From NCBI RefSeq assembly GCF_001941965.1, contig NZ_MKZO01000009.1, forward strand, positions 62,001 through 126,000: a stretch of 64,000 bases of DNA, read 5' to 3'. The notes under the pieces were generated by a model that saw nothing but the letters and a program-made list of their open reading frames with translations, was not told the DNA's origin and did no database searches. Source of the stretch: Pseudomonas putida. GTDB lineage: Bacteria; Pseudomonadota; Gammaproteobacteria; Pseudomonadales; Pseudomonadaceae. Made by a program: the position numbers and the translations under genes. Positions 9,750 through 23,124 of this stretch are shown piece after piece; within the stretch, counting starts at the first letter, position 1; each line of letters starts with the position of its first letter.

Positions 9750-11492
9750 TTGGATGCGAGCACCATCAACAGCCTGTTCCTCATCGGCGCATTGCTGGTA
9801 GGGGCAAGTATCCTGGTCAGCTCGCTGTCTTCGCGTCTGGGCATCCCGATTCTCGTCATCATCCTCGCCGTCGGCATGGTCGCCGGGGTCGATGGGGGCG
9901 GCATCATCTTCAACAACTATCCCGTCACCTACCTGGTCGGCAACCTCGCCCTCGCCGTAATCCTACTCGACGGCGGCCTGCGCACGCGGGTCGCGAGCTT
10001 CCGCGTGGCGCTGTGGCCGGCGCTATCGCTGGCAACCGTGGGCGTACTGATCACCACCGGCCTGACCGGCATGGCCGCCGCCTGGCTGTTCGACCTGAAC
10101 CTGATGCAAGGCCTGCTGATCGGCGCCATCGTCGGCTCCACCGACGCCGCCGCAGTCTTCTCCCTGCTTGGCGGCAAAGGCCTGAACGAGCGGGTCACCG
10201 CCAGCCTGGAAATCGAATCCGGCAGCAACGACCCGATGGCCGTATTCCTCACCGTGACCCTGATCGACATGATCGCCAGCGGCCAGACCGGCCTGCACTG
10301 GAGCCTGCTCCTGCACCTGGTGCGCGAGTTCGGCATCGGCGGCCTGCTCGGCCTCGGTGGCGGCTGGCTGATGCTGCAACTGGTCAACCGCATGAACCTG
10401 GCCGGCGGCCTGTACCCGATCCTGGTGATCGCCGGCGGCCTGGTGGTCTTCGCCCTGACCAACGCCCTGCACGGCAGCGGCTTCCTCGCCGTGTACCTGT
10501 TCGGCCTGGTCCTGGGCAACCGCCCGATCCGCAGCCGCCACGGCATCCTGCACATGCTCGACGGCATGGCCTGGCTGGCGCAGATCGGCATGTTCCTGGT
10601 CCTCGGCCTGCTGGTCACCCCGCACGACCTGCTGCCGATCGCCCTGCCGGCCCTGGCCCTGGCGCTGTGGATGATCCTCTTCGCCCGGCCGCTGTCGGTG
10701 CTGGTCGGCCTGCTGCCGTTCAAGGCCTTCCATGGCCGCGAGAAAGCTTTTATTTCCTGGGTCGGCCTGCGCGGCGCGGTACCGATCATTCTCGCCGTGT
10801 TCCCGCTGATGGCCGGCCTGCCCCAGGCCCAGCTGTACTTCAACCTGGCGTTCTTTATCGTGCTGGTCTCGCTGCTGGTGCAGGGCACCAGCCTGCCGTG
10901 GGTCGCCCGGCTGCTGAAAGTGACGGTACCGCCGGACCCGGCGCCGATCTCCCGTTCCGCCCTGGAAGTGCATGTCACCAGCGAGTGGGAGCTGTTCGTC
11001 TACCGCCTCGGCGCCGAGAAATGGTGCATCGGCGCCGCCCTGCGCGAGCTGAAAATGCCCGAGGGCACCCGTATCGCCGCCCTGTTCCGTGGCCAGCAAC
11101 TGCTCCATCCGTCGGGTAGTACGGTGCTGGAAGTGGGCGATCTGCTCTGCGTGATTGGCCACGAACACAACCTCTCGGCCCTCGGCAAGCTGTTCAGCCA
11201 GGCCCCGCAACGCGGCCTGGACCTGCGCTTCTTCGGCGACTTCGTCCTCGAAGGTGACGCAGAACTGGGGGCTGTAGCCGCGTTGTACGGCCTGCAGCTC
11301 GACGGCCAGGACCCGCACATGCCGCTGGCGCGCTTCATCCAGCAGAAGGTGGGCGGTGCGCCGGTGGTCGGCGACCAGATCGAGTGGAACAACACCACCT
11401 GGACCGTTGCGCTGATGGACGGGAACAAGATCCAGAAAGTGGGGATCAAATTCCCCGAAGGAAGCCGCCCCGGCCCGGGTCTGTTCCTCTAA
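9750..11492 (+). CDS. nhaP2: K+/H+ antiporter NhaP2 (CPA1 family)
   Basis: A TTG start at 9750 is proposed because GGAG lies 8 bases upstream and the product then begins with the usual family N-terminus ([21 protein letters not shown]) and has 580 residues, the expected length for pseudomonad NhaP2. The in-frame ATG at 9729 lacks a ribosome-binding site. About twelve membrane segments fill residues 1-385; the ion-translocation region [13 protein letters not shown] sits near residue 130 and [15 protein letters not shown] near residue 340. A cytoplasmic TrkA_C-type domain ([27 protein letters not shown]) and a CorC/HlyC-like end follow. The protein exchanges K+ for H+ and limits cytoplasmic potassium, which fits a position beside osmotic-stress genes (betT/betIBA, mscK). 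Confidence 0.92.
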   Translation: MDASTINSLFLIGALLVGASILVSSLSSRLGIPILVIILAVGMVAGVDGGGIIFNNYPVTYLVGNLALAVILLDGGLRTRVASFRVALWPALSLATVGVLITTGLTGMAAAWLFDLNLMQGLLIGAIVGSTDAAAVFSLLGGKGLNERVTASLEIESGSNDPMAVFLTVTLIDMIASGQTGLHWSLLLHLVREFGIGGLLGLGGGWLMLQLVNRMNLAGGLYPILVIAGGLVVFALTNALHGSGFLAVYLFGLVLGNRPIRSRHGILHMLDGMAWLAQIGMFLVLGLLVTPHDLLPIALPALALALWMILFARPLSVLVGLLPFKAFHGREKAFISWVGLRGAVPIILAVFPLMAGLPQAQLYFNLAFFIVLVSLLVQGTSLPWVARLLKVTVPPDPAPISRSALEVHVTSEWELFVYRLGAEKWCIGAALRELKMPEGTRIAALFRGQQLLHPSGSTVLEVGDLLCVIGHEHNLSALGKLFSQAPQRGLDLRFFGDFVLEGDAELGAVAALYGLQLDGQDPHMPLARFIQQKVGGAPVVGDQIEWNNTTWTVALMDGNKIQKVGIKFPEGSRPGPGLFL

Positions 11493-11530
11493 ACTCCAAT
11501 TTCCAGTCTGGTTGTACGAATTTTCTGCCT

Positions 11531-16316
<4,786 letters not shown>

Positions 16317-16324
16317 GACCTCCC

Positions 16325-16410
16325 GGGCCTCATCGCCGGCAACGCCGGCTCCCACAGGGTTTGGCGGTGCACACGGACCCTGTGGGAGCTGGCTTGCCAG
16401 CGATGAGGCC
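16325..16410. repeat. REP inverted pair 3 (mixed arms)
   Basis: The left arm has the variant core ATCGCCGGCAACGCCGGCTCCCACAGG (read in two parts), while the right arm has the common AGCTGGCTTGCCAGCGAT core. The arms therefore match only in the outer GGCCTCATCG / CGATGAGGCC and inner CCCACAGGG / CCCTGTGGG parts. Confidence 0.85.
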
Positions 16411-16489
16411 ACAAAGAACACCACACAATCACTGGTGCTCAGCGGGGCCTGAGAACTTTTTCCTGACCTGACTGATGCAGTGCCGTTCC

Positions 16490-16585
16490 GGGCCCAATCG
16501 CTGGCAAGCCAGCTCCCACAGGGTCAGCACAATCTTCAAGGGCTGCGCAGTACCTGTGGGAGCTGGCGTTGCCGGCGATGAGGCC
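16490..16585. repeat. REP inverted pair 4 (mixed arms)
   Basis: The left arm at about 16490-16522 has the common ATCGCTGGCAAGCCAGCT core; the right arm at about 16553-16585 has a hybrid AGCTGGCGTTGCCGGCGAT core. The order of arm types is the reverse of the preceding pair. Confidence 0.85.
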
Positions 16586-16656
16586 CGCAAGACCATTGAA
16601 AACTCCAGGTCCCACCGCCACATACCCAGCAACACCCGCCCCCGGACCCAATCCCC

Positions 16657-17091
16657 ATGACCGACCCACTCCTGATCCCCTGCCCCCACTGCAACGGCCT
16701 CAACCGCCTCCCCGCCGAGCGCCTCGGCGACACGCCGAAATGCGGCCGCTGCAAGCAACCCGTCCTGCTGGACCAACCCTTCGAGCTGAAGCAAGCCAAC
16801 TACGCCAGCCAGATCAAGGGCGACCTGCCCCTGCTGATCGACGTGTGGGCCGACTGGTGCGGGCCGTGCAAGTCCTTCGCGCCGACCTTCGAGCAGGCCG
16901 CACGGCAACTGGCCGGGCGCTGCCGGCTGGCGAAACTGGACAGTGAAGCCAACCGCGAACTGGCTGGCCAATTGAATATCCGCTCGATTCCCAGCCTGAT
17001 CCTGTTCAGGAACGGCCGGGAAGTCTCACGCCAGAGCGGCGCATTCCCACTCCAGCAGTTACTGGAGTGGCTGCGCACCCAAGGGATCTAG
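16657..17091 (+). CDS. trxC: Thioredoxin 2 (zinc-binding thioredoxin TrxC)
   Basis: A 144-residue cytoplasmic disulfide reductase. The N-terminal zinc ribbon is shown by CPHC at residues 6-9 and CGRC near 29-32; the thioredoxin fold follows with WADWCGPCKSF, the redox-active CGPC pair near residue 68-71, and the cis-proline region IRSIPSLILF near 108-118. The combination of a four-cysteine N-terminal ribbon with WCGPC is diagnostic for TrxC rather than TrxA. No strong Shine-Dalgarno precedes the ATG. The stop codon overlaps the stop of the convergent parA-like gene by 4 bases. In other bacteria trxC is often induced by oxidative stress; no OxyR-type site was identified here. Confidence 0.95.
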   Translation: MTDPLLIPCPHCNGLNRLPAERLGDTPKCGRCKQPVLLDQPFELKQANYASQIKGDLPLLIDVWADWCGPCKSFAPTFEQAARQLAGRCRLAKLDSEANRELAGQLNIRSIPSLILFRNGREVSRQSGAFPLQQLLEWLRTQGI

Positions 17092-17861
17092 GCGTTCTCT
17101 TCGAGCAACGAGTGCAAATCGACGAACTGCTGGGTCAGCTTGTGCTTCGGTTCCAGGTGAATCAGCGGCAGGCACGCCTGGTGTGATTCACGCATCTTCA
17201 CCGAGCTGTTGAGGTATACCGGCAACACCGGCAAGCCCTCGGCCACCAGCTCGTCGAGCATCTGCTGCGGCAGGCTGGCCCGGGGCTGGAACTGGTTGAC
17301 CACGATGCCTTCGACCTGCAGGTCCTCGTTGTGGTCTTCCTTGAGGTCTTCGATTTCCGTCAGCAGGCCATACAGCGCCTGGCGCGAGAAGCTGTCGCAG
17401 TCGAAGGGGATCAACACGCGATCCGCCGCGATCAACGCCGATACCGCATAGAAGTTCAGCGCAGGCGGCGTATCCAGGTAGATCCGCTCGTAGTCCTCGC
17501 TCAATTCATCGAGCAACTTCCGCAGTTTGTTGATCTTGTGCTTGGCCTCCAGCTTCGGCTGCAGGTCGGCCAGCTCCGCCGTGGCGGTGACCACATGCAG
17601 GTTGTCGAACGGGGTTTCGTAGATATCCACCTTGTTCTTCTTGGCAAACGGGCCCGACGACAGGCTCTGCTTGAAGAAGTCGGCAATCCCCATGGGGATG
17701 TCCTCGCCGGTCAGGCCGGTGAGGTAATGGGTGGAGTTGCCTTGGGCATCCAGGTCGATCAGCAGGGTCCGATAGCCTTCACTGGCACTCACCGCCGCGA
17801 GATTGCAGGCGATGCTGGACTTGCCGACACCCCCTTTCTGATTGAACACCACGCGCCGCAT
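17088..17861 (-). CDS. Orphan ParA/Soj-family ATPase
   Basis: The ATG at 17861 has GGAGG 7 bases upstream and gives 257 residues beginning MRRVVFNQKGGVGKSS, the deviant Walker A box of ParA/MinD ATPases with the signature lysine. Further motifs are LIDLDAQGNSTHYL (Walker A', ~37-50) and YLDTPPALNFYAV (Walker B region, ~130-142). Proteins of this family position DNA, plasmids or other large cargoes by ATP-driven patterning. No parB or parS-like gene is adjacent, so it is an orphan on the chromosome, placed head-to-head with the aryl polyene locus and tail-to-tail with trxC. The cargo cannot be told from the sequence. Confidence 0.88.
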   Translation of the reverse strand: MRRVVFNQKGGVGKSSIACNLAAVSASEGYRTLLIDLDAQGNSTHYLTGLTGEDIPMGIADFFKQSLSSGPFAKKNKVDIYETPFDNLHVVTATAELADLQPKLEAKHKINKLRKLLDELSEDYERIYLDTPPALNFYAVSALIAADRVLIPFDCDSFSRQALYGLLTEIEDLKEDHNEDLQVEGIVVNQFQPRASLPQQMLDELVAEGLPVLPVYLNSSVKMRESHQACLPLIHLEPKHKLTQQFVDLHSLLEENA

Positions 17862-18173
17862 GGAAAGACCTCCGTGTTTCAAAGAATGACCGAGTATGTG
17901 TTCAGCCCGCCGGATTGACCAGCACTGAAAGGCTCAAGATCCGGCCAAGGCGACCGACAACAGGTGCAGGCCGTTTGTCGGGAAATCCCGGCCCGGCGAA
18001 ATGCGCGGGGCCATTCGAGGTCAGTTACTGGCGCTCGGTTCCGTAATCAATGGCAATACTTTGTTTACGACGCCCCCCCTGCACCGGGATAATGCCCGTT
18101 ACTCGGCGATTTCGCCCGCAGGCCGTAGCTCCGAGTCCCCTCGGAATGGAAGTCCCTCAGGGCGAGATACATC
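17862..18173. other. Divergent region between the ParA-like gene and the aryl polyene locus
   Basis: This 312-base stretch lies between the orphan parA start and the first aryl polyene gene and must carry the promoters of both. No palindromic operator or clear -35/-10 pair could be assigned by eye, and no RNA structure was recognised. The part from about 18040 to 18080 (AATCAATGGCAATACTTTG...) is AT-rich relative to its surroundings and is the likeliest promoter area for the long operon. Confidence 0.5.
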
Positions 18174-18887
18174 TTGATCACATTCAATATCCGTCAGTGG
18201 CGCGCTTGGGCGCCCGGCCTCCAGTCGGCTGCGCAATGGCGCGCGTGGAGTCTCGGCGAGCGCTCGATCGATGCAGGCGAAGACTCGCCGGATGTCTCGT
18301 TCCTGCCCGCCATGCAACGCCGCCGCCTCAGCCGCCTGGCGCGCATGGCCTTTGCCGTGGGCTGGCCGCTGGCCGAAGGTCTTGAGCACCTGCCGCTGGT
18401 GTTCGTCTCGCGGCATGGCGAAACCCCGCGCACCTTCGAAATTCTCAGCGACCTCGCCGCTGCCCAGCCCCTGTCCCCGACCCAGTTCAGCCTGTCCGTG
18501 CATAACGCGGTGATCGGCCTGTGGTCGATCCTGCGTGGCGAAACGGCGGAAATGACGGCGATCGCCGGCGAAGGCGACGGCTTCGAGCAGGCCGTGGTGG
18601 AAGCCGCCGGCCTGCTCCACGACGGTGCCCCGGCGGTGCTGCTCATCGTTGCCGAGGAGCGCCCGCCCGCCGCCTACAGCCCGTGGATCACCGACGTCCC
18701 CTGCGACTACGCCCTCGGCCTGCTGCTGACCCCCGGCGATCAATGGAGCCTGTCCCTGGATGGCGACAGGCAAGCGCCCGCCGGCGAACCCCACGCCCTA
18801 AGCTGGCTGCGCAGCCTGCTCGACGAACGGTCGACCTGTACCCACACCCTGAAGGACCGCACATGGAACTGGCAACGCAAGGCCTGA
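18174..18887 (+). CDS. apeC: Aryl polyene ketosynthase-like protein (ApeC, putative chain-length-factor partner)
   Basis: A 237-residue protein of the short beta-ketoacyl-synthase-like family (PF13723 type). The TTG at 18174 is taken as start because the product then begins ITFNIRQWRAWAPGL, the usual beginning of this family; the ribosome-binding site is weak. The conserved patch PTQFSLSVHNAVIGLWSI is near residue 100-118. It has no cysteine in a ketosynthase nucleophile context, in line with a non-condensing partner. In studied aryl polyene systems ApeC pairs with the ketosynthase ApeO to set chain length, and the partner here would be the product of 32495-33667. It is the first gene of the cluster; its 3' end overlaps the next gene by 25 bases. 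Confidence 0.75.
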   Translation: MITFNIRQWRAWAPGLQSAAQWRAWSLGERSIDAGEDSPDVSFLPAMQRRRLSRLARMAFAVGWPLAEGLEHLPLVFVSRHGETPRTFEILSDLAAAQPLSPTQFSLSVHNAVIGLWSILRGETAEMTAIAGEGDGFEQAVVEAAGLLHDGAPAVLLIVAEERPPAAYSPWITDVPCDYALGLLLTPGDQWSLSLDGDRQAPAGEPHALSWLRSLLDERSTCTHTLKDRTWNWQRKA

Positions 18888-19678
18888 GCCGCTCGCGCCG
18901 CGACGCCTGGCCCTGGCGTCTGCTGGCCACCGCCCTGAGCTTCCTGCTGTTCGGGCTCGGTGGCCTGCTCCTGCGCCTGCTGTTCTTCCCCCTGCTGGCC
19001 TGCCTGCCGGGCGACAGCCTGCGCCACCGGCAAAGGGCGCGGCACACCATCAGCTGGCTGTTCTGGCGCTTCATCCGCTTCATGGCCGCCTGCGGCGTGC
19101 TCACCTATGAAGTGGAAGGCGCCGAGCGCCTGGGCCGCCCGGGGCAGATGATCATCGCCAACCACCCGTCGCTGATCGACGTGGTGTTCCTGATCGGCCT
19201 GGTGCGCCAGAGCAACTGCGTGGTCAAGCAAAGCCTGTTCGCCAACCCCTTCACCCGCGGTCCGGTGAGCTCGGCGCAATACATCAGCAACGACGGCAGC
19301 ATGGACATGCTCGACACCGCCGTGGACAGCCTGCGAAGCGGCCAGACCCTGGTGATCTTCCCCGAAGGCACCCGCACCGCCCCGGGCAAGGCGCCCTCTT
19401 TCCACCGCGGCGCGGCGGCCATCGCCCTGCGCGGCGCACGGGTGATCACCCCGGTGACCATCACGGTCAACCCGACCACCCTGACCAAATGCGAACCCTG
19501 GTACCGCATCCCCGACCGCCGCGTGCACTTCACCTTGCGGGTCGGCAACGACATCGACCCCCAGGCGTTCGCCAGCCAGGGCCCTGCCCCGCAGGCCTCG
19601 CGCAAACTCAACGATCACTTGCACCAGTACTTCATCAAGGAGCTCGCAGCAGATGAGCAATCCCCAACTCAACCATGA
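18863..19678 (+). CDS. 1-acyl-glycerol-phosphate acyltransferase-like (PlsC/LPLAT family), aryl polyene locus
   Basis: The ATG at 18863 gives 271 residues (MELATQGLSRSRRDAW...). A hydrophobic N-terminal segment at ~22-45 anchors it in the inner membrane. The acyltransferase blocks are plain: NHPSLIDVVFL (the NHxSxxD form of the HxxxxD box, ~residue 98) and VIFPEGTRTAPG (~residue 172). Such PlsC-like enzymes transfer an acyl chain to a glycerol-phosphate type acceptor. In aryl polyene clusters the corresponding gene (apeD position) is thought to help attach or build the lipid anchor of the pigment. It overlaps the preceding gene by 25 bases and the following ACP gene by 26. Confidence 0.85.
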   Translation: MELATQGLSRSRRDAWPWRLLATALSFLLFGLGGLLLRLLFFPLLACLPGDSLRHRQRARHTISWLFWRFIRFMAACGVLTYEVEGAERLGRPGQMIIANHPSLIDVVFLIGLVRQSNCVVKQSLFANPFTRGPVSSAQYISNDGSMDMLDTAVDSLRSGQTLVIFPEGTRTAPGKAPSFHRGAAAIALRGARVITPVTITVNPTTLTKCEPWYRIPDRRVHFTLRVGNDIDPQAFASQGPAPQASRKLNDHLHQYFIKELAADEQSPTQP

Positions 19679-19919
19679 CATCAAGGACCTGATCATCGAG
19701 GCCCTGGGCCTGGAAGACATCAGCGCGGACGATATCGGCGACGAGCAGACCCTGTTCGGCGAAGGCCTGGGCCTCGACTCGGTGGACGCCCTCGAACTCG
19801 GCCTGGCGATCCAGAAACGCTACGGCATCAAGATCGACGCCGACGCCAAGGACACCCGCTCGCACTTCTCCAACGTGGCGAGCCTCGCCGCCTTCGTCAC
19901 TGCCAAACAGGCCGCCTGA
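19653..19919 (+). CDS. apeE: Acyl carrier protein 1 of the aryl polyene synthase
   Basis: An 88-residue acidic ACP. The phosphopantetheine attachment serine is in GLGLDSVDALELGLAI (Ser near residue 49). It carries the growing polyene or a starter unit as a thioester. Overlaps the 3' end of the acyltransferase gene by 26 bases; a second ACP follows after 10 bases. Two ACPs in tandem are the rule in aryl polyene clusters. Which of the two carries the aryl starter cannot be told from sequence alone. Confidence 0.9.
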   Translation: MSNPQLNHDIKDLIIEALGLEDISADDIGDEQTLFGEGLGLDSVDALELGLAIQKRYGIKIDADAKDTRSHFSNVASLAAFVTAKQAA

Positions 19920-19929
19920 GACACGTACC

Positions 19930-20184
19930 ATGCAAACCCGTGAAGACATCTTCAACACCCTGCGCGATGCCCTGGTCGAGCTGTTCGAACTGGACGCCGA
20001 GCGCGTCACCCTCGACGCCAACCTCTATGAAGACCTGGAAATCGACAGCATCGACGCCGTCGACCTGATCGACCACATCAAGCGCCAGACCGGCAAGAAA
20101 ATCGCCGCCGATGAATTCAAGGCCGTGCGCACCGTCAATGATGTGGTCGAAGCGGTCTTCCGCCTGGTCAACACCGCGGCATGA
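19930..20184 (+). CDS. apeF: Acyl carrier protein 2 of the aryl polyene synthase
   Basis: An 84-residue ACP with the attachment serine in YEDLEIDSIDAVDLIDHI (Ser near residue 38). It is about equal in length to the first ACP but clearly diverged from it, so the pair is not a recent duplication. The stop overlaps the start of the next gene by 4 bases (ATGA), indicating translational coupling. Confidence 0.9.
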   Translation: MQTREDIFNTLRDALVELFELDAERVTLDANLYEDLEIDSIDAVDLIDHIKRQTGKKIAADEFKAVRTVNDVVEAVFRLVNTAA

Positions 20185-20726
20185 AACGCCTGATCGGGCT
20201 CGGGCTGGTGGTAGCCGGCCTGGGTTACCCGTTCGCGGTGCACTTCGGCATGGCCCACTTCGCCCCCTGGCAGTTCGGCTTGCTGCTGGGCGGCCTGTGG
20301 CTGGCCCGTGCCCTGACCCAGCCGCACAACCCCGGCGGACGCTGGATGGCCCTGGTGGCCATCGCCTTCTGCGCACTGCTGGCCCTGGTCGACGACCCGG
20401 CCCTGCTGCGCTGGTACCCGGTGTTGATCAGCGCCTTCATGCTGGCCCTGTTCGGCACCAGCCTGACCTTCGGCATGCCGGTGGCCGAGCGCCTGGCGCG
20501 GCTGAGCGATCCGGATCTGCCAGAGAAAGCCGTGCGCTATACGCGGCGGGTGACCCAGGTGTGGTGCGGCTTCTTCCTGGTCAACGGTCTGATCGCCGCC
20601 GCCCTGACCCTGTGGGCGCCACTGGCCTGGTGGACCCTTTACAACGGCCTGATCGCCTACGGCGTGATGGGCCTGCTGTTCGCCATCGAATGGCTGGTTA
20701 GACAACGCGTACGAGGACGCTCATGA
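20181..20726 (+). CDS. COG4648-type inner-membrane protein of the aryl polyene locus
   Basis: A 181-residue protein that is almost wholly hydrophobic, with five or six membrane segments (LIGLGLVVAGLGYPFAV at the start, LVAIAFCALLALV, LISAFMLALFGTSLTF, WCGFFLVNGLIAAALTLWAPLAW, LYNGLIAYGVMGLLFAI). It matches the predicted membrane protein that follows the ACP genes in known aryl polyene clusters (apeG position). No catalytic motif is visible. A role in organising the biosynthetic enzymes at the inner membrane or in pigment-lipid handling is only inferred. It shares 4-base overlaps with both neighbours. Confidence 0.75.
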   Translation: MKRLIGLGLVVAGLGYPFAVHFGMAHFAPWQFGLLLGGLWLARALTQPHNPGGRWMALVAIAFCALLALVDDPALLRWYPVLISAFMLALFGTSLTFGMPVAERLARLSDPDLPEKAVRYTRRVTQVWCGFFLVNGLIAAALTLWAPLAWWTLYNGLIAYGVMGLLFAIEWLVRQRVRGRS

Positions 20727-22393
20727 AATGGATCAACCTTGAGCAGATGCTGTGGCCGACCGAAGGCGCACGCCGGGTCAGCCACGCCCCGGCGCTGGAT
20801 CATCGGCACCTCGGCGAGCAGGCCCTTCAACTGGCCGCCGGCTTGCAGGCGCGGGGCGTGCAGCGCCTGGCGATCTATCTCGAAGACGCCGCCGAACTGG
20901 CCGTGGCGCTGCTCGGCGCCTGGCGTGCCGGCGTCGAGGTATTGCTGCCCGCCGACCTGCAAGCCCAGACCCGCCAGCGCTGGGACGCCGAGGTCGACCT
21001 GTGGCTGAGCGAACAGGACCAGCGCCCCGCCGAGCTGTTTGCCGCAGCCCTGGCCCCGGCTGACCTGGACCTCGACGCCTGCCGTCTGAGCCTGTGCACC
21101 TCCGGCTCTACCGGCGCGCCCAAGCGCATCGACAAGTGCCTGCGCCAGTTGGCCAATGAAGTGAACAACCTCGAAGCGCTGTGGGGTGAAGAACTGGGCG
21201 AAGCCTGCATCATCGGCAGCGTCGCCACCCAGCATATCTACGGCCTGCTGTTCCGCGTGCTCTGGCCGCTGTGCGCCGGGCGCAGCTTCGTCCGCCGCCA
21301 GTTGCCGTTCCCCGAGGACCTGCAGCGCGCCAGCCGCGAGCACCCGGCCTTCGCCTGGGTCGCCAGCCCGGCGCTGCTCAAGCGCATGGGCGACAACCTC
21401 GACTGGCCGGCCCTGAGCCAGGTCAGCCGGGTGTTTTCCTCCGGCGGCGAACTGCCCGCCGAGGCTGCCCGCGAGTTGCACCAGCGCCTCGGCCAGTGGC
21501 CGACGGAGATCCTCGGCAGCTCGGAAACCGGCGGCATCGCCTGGCGCCAAGGGGAAAACCTGTGGCAGCCCTTCGCCGGGATCCGCCTGAGCCAGAACGA
21601 CGACGGTGCCCTGTGCATCGAGTCGCCGTACCTGCCTGCCGGGCATCTCGAGGAAAGCGCCGACGCGGTGAGCTTCGATGCCAACGGGCACTTCCGCCTG
21701 CTCGGGCGCCTCGACCGCATCGTCAAGCTGGAAGAAAAACGCATCGCCCTTCCGATGCTGGAACAGGCCCTGTTGCAACATCCCTGGGTCGAAGACGCCC
21801 GCCTTGGCGTGATCCACGGCAACCGCGCCTCCATCGGCGCCCTGCTGCAACTGAGCGGCAAGGGCCTGCACGCCCTGCGCAACCAGGGCCGCCGTGCCGT
21901 GACCGAAGCCCTGCGCAGCCACCTTGCCGGACACTGCGAAGCCCTGGCCCTGCCCCGCCGCTGGCGCCTGCTGCGGCAACTGCCGTACACCGCGCAAGGC
22001 AAGCTGCCGCAATCGCTGGTGGATACCCTGCTGATGGCGCCACGCCCGCAAGGCCCGGACGTGCTCGGCGAGGAACAGGTGGACGGCGAGCTTAAGGTGA
22101 ACATCGCCATTTCCGCCGACCTCGCCTACTTCAATGGCCACTTCCCCAAGACCCCGGTATTGCCCGGCGTGGTCCAGGTGGACTGGGCCATCGCCCTTGG
22201 CCAGCCGCTGCTCGACCAGCCACGGCGCTTCGCCGGCATGGAAGTGCTGAAGTTCCAGCAACTGGTGCGCCCCGGTGACCCGTTGCTGCTGACCCTGCGT
22301 TTCGACGTCGAGCGCGGCAAGCTGTACTTCGCCTACAGCTGCGACGGCGTGCCCTGCTCCAGCGGCCGCATCCTCCTGGAGGTCGCGCAATGA
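20723..22393 (+). CDS. apeH: Aryl-AMP ligase fused to FabA/FabZ-like dehydratase (ApeH-ApeI fusion)
   Basis: A 556-residue two-domain protein. Residues ~1-440 form an ANL-superfamily adenylating domain: [16 protein letters not shown] is the ATP-binding loop near residue 126-140, SSETGGIAW near 265-273 and [15 protein letters not shown] near 328-342. This part activates the aryl acid and loads it onto an ACP. Residues ~445-556 are a hot-dog dehydratase: [21 protein letters not shown], with the catalytic His at residue 473, then [12 protein letters not shown]. In the E. coli and Xenorhabdus clusters ligase and dehydratase are described as separate proteins (ApeH, ApeI); here one frame spans both without interruption. 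ApeI normally pairs with ApeP, which is encoded at 33664-34134. Confidence 0.85.
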   Translation: MKWINLEQMLWPTEGARRVSHAPALDHRHLGEQALQLAAGLQARGVQRLAIYLEDAAELAVALLGAWRAGVEVLLPADLQAQTRQRWDAEVDLWLSEQDQRPAELFAAALAPADLDLDACRLSLCTSGSTGAPKRIDKCLRQLANEVNNLEALWGEELGEACIIGSVATQHIYGLLFRVLWPLCAGRSFVRRQLPFPEDLQRASREHPAFAWVASPALLKRMGDNLDWPALSQVSRVFSSGGELPAEAARELHQRLGQWPTEILGSSETGGIAWRQGENLWQPFAGIRLSQNDDGALCIESPYLPAGHLEESADAVSFDANGHFRLLGRLDRIVKLEEKRIALPMLEQALLQHPWVEDARLGVIHGNRASIGALLQLSGKGLHALRNQGRRAVTEALRSHLAGHCEALALPRRWRLLRQLPYTAQGKLPQSLVDTLLMAPRPQGPDVLGEEQVDGELKVNIAISADLAYFNGHFPKTPVLPGVVQVDWAIALGQPLLDQPRRFAGMEVLKFQQLVRPGDPLLLTLRFDVERGKLYFAYSCDGVPCSSGRILLEVAQ

Positions 22394-23124
22394 ACAGGCC
22401 TTGCGCGGTGATCCCGGTGTACAACCACGAACTGGCGGTGCCTGCGGTGGTCGCCGACCTGCGCGCCGCCGGCCTGCCCTGCGTGCTGGTGGACGACGCC
22501 AGCAGCCCGGCCTGCGCGGCAGTGCTGCGCCAGTTGGCGGAGCAGCCGGATACCTATCTGGTGCAGCTCCCGGTCAACCAGGGCAAGGGCGGCGCGGTCA
22601 TGGCCGGCCTGCGCGAAGCCGCGCGATTGGGCTTCAGTCACGCCCTGCAGGTGGACGCCGACGGCCAGCATGACCTGGCCGATGTCAGCCGCTTCCTCGA
22701 GCAGTCCCGCGCCCACCCCGAGGCGCTGATCTGCGGTTATCCACAGTACGACGCCAGCGTGCCCAAGGGCCGCCTCTATGCGCGCTACCTGACCCACGTG
22801 TGGGTGTGGATCAACAGCCTGTCGCTGAAGATTCCCGATTCCATGTGCGGCTTCCGCGTCTATCCGCTGCCGCCGGTGCTGGCCCTGATCAACAGCGTGG
22901 CCCTCGGCAAGCGCATGGACTTCGACCCCGAGGTGCTGGTGCGCCTGTCGTGGCGCAACCAGCCGATGCGCTGGCTGCCGACCAGGGTGCACTACCCGCA
23001 GGACGGCCTTTCGCATTTCCGCCTGTTCCACGACAACGCGCTGATCTCGAAGATGCACACCAAGCTGTTCTTCGGCATGTTGCTGCGTGCCCCGGCGATC
23101 CTCTGGCGGCGGCTGACGGCATGA
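22390..23124 (+). CDS. Family-2 glycosyltransferase of the aryl polyene locus
   Basis: A 244-residue GT-A fold enzyme beginning CAVIPVYNHELAVPAVVADL. The nucleotide-sugar site is marked by VDDASSP near residue 36 and the metal-binding LQVDADGQHDLADV near residue 89-101 (DxD). It resembles dolichol-phosphate-mannose-synthase-like transferases. A short C-terminal amphipathic stretch (MLLRAPAILWRRL) could associate with the membrane. In the E. coli-type cluster this activity is joined to an acyltransferase in one protein; here the acyltransferase is the separate next gene, overlapping by 4 bases. It probably adds a sugar during attachment of the pigment to its lipid carrier. Confidence 0.85.
   Translation: MNRPCAVIPVYNHELAVPAVVADLRAAGLPCVLVDDASSPACAAVLRQLAEQPDTYLVQLPVNQGKGGAVMAGLREAARLGFSHALQVDADGQHDLADVSRFLEQSRAHPEALICGYPQYDASVPKGRLYARYLTHVWVWINSLSLKIPDSMCGFRVYPLPPVLALINSVALGKRMDFDPEVLVRLSWRNQPMRWLPTRVHYPQDGLSHFRLFHDNALISKMHTKLFFGMLLRAPAILWRRLTA

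Larger units (their letters stand above)
16317..16656. other. selO-trxC intergenic region
   Basis: This 340-base gene-free stretch contains two separate REP pairs (16325-16410 and 16490-16585) with about 80 bases between them and 70 bases before trxC. No terminator with a clear T run and no convincing small ORF was seen; the listed overlapping ORFs read through the repeats. Confidence 0.75.

Noticed and set aside
17088-17861. ParA-like gene as sign of an integrated plasmid
   Set aside because: No parB, replication gene, integrase or base-composition break nearby; the flanking genes are chromosomal core genes.
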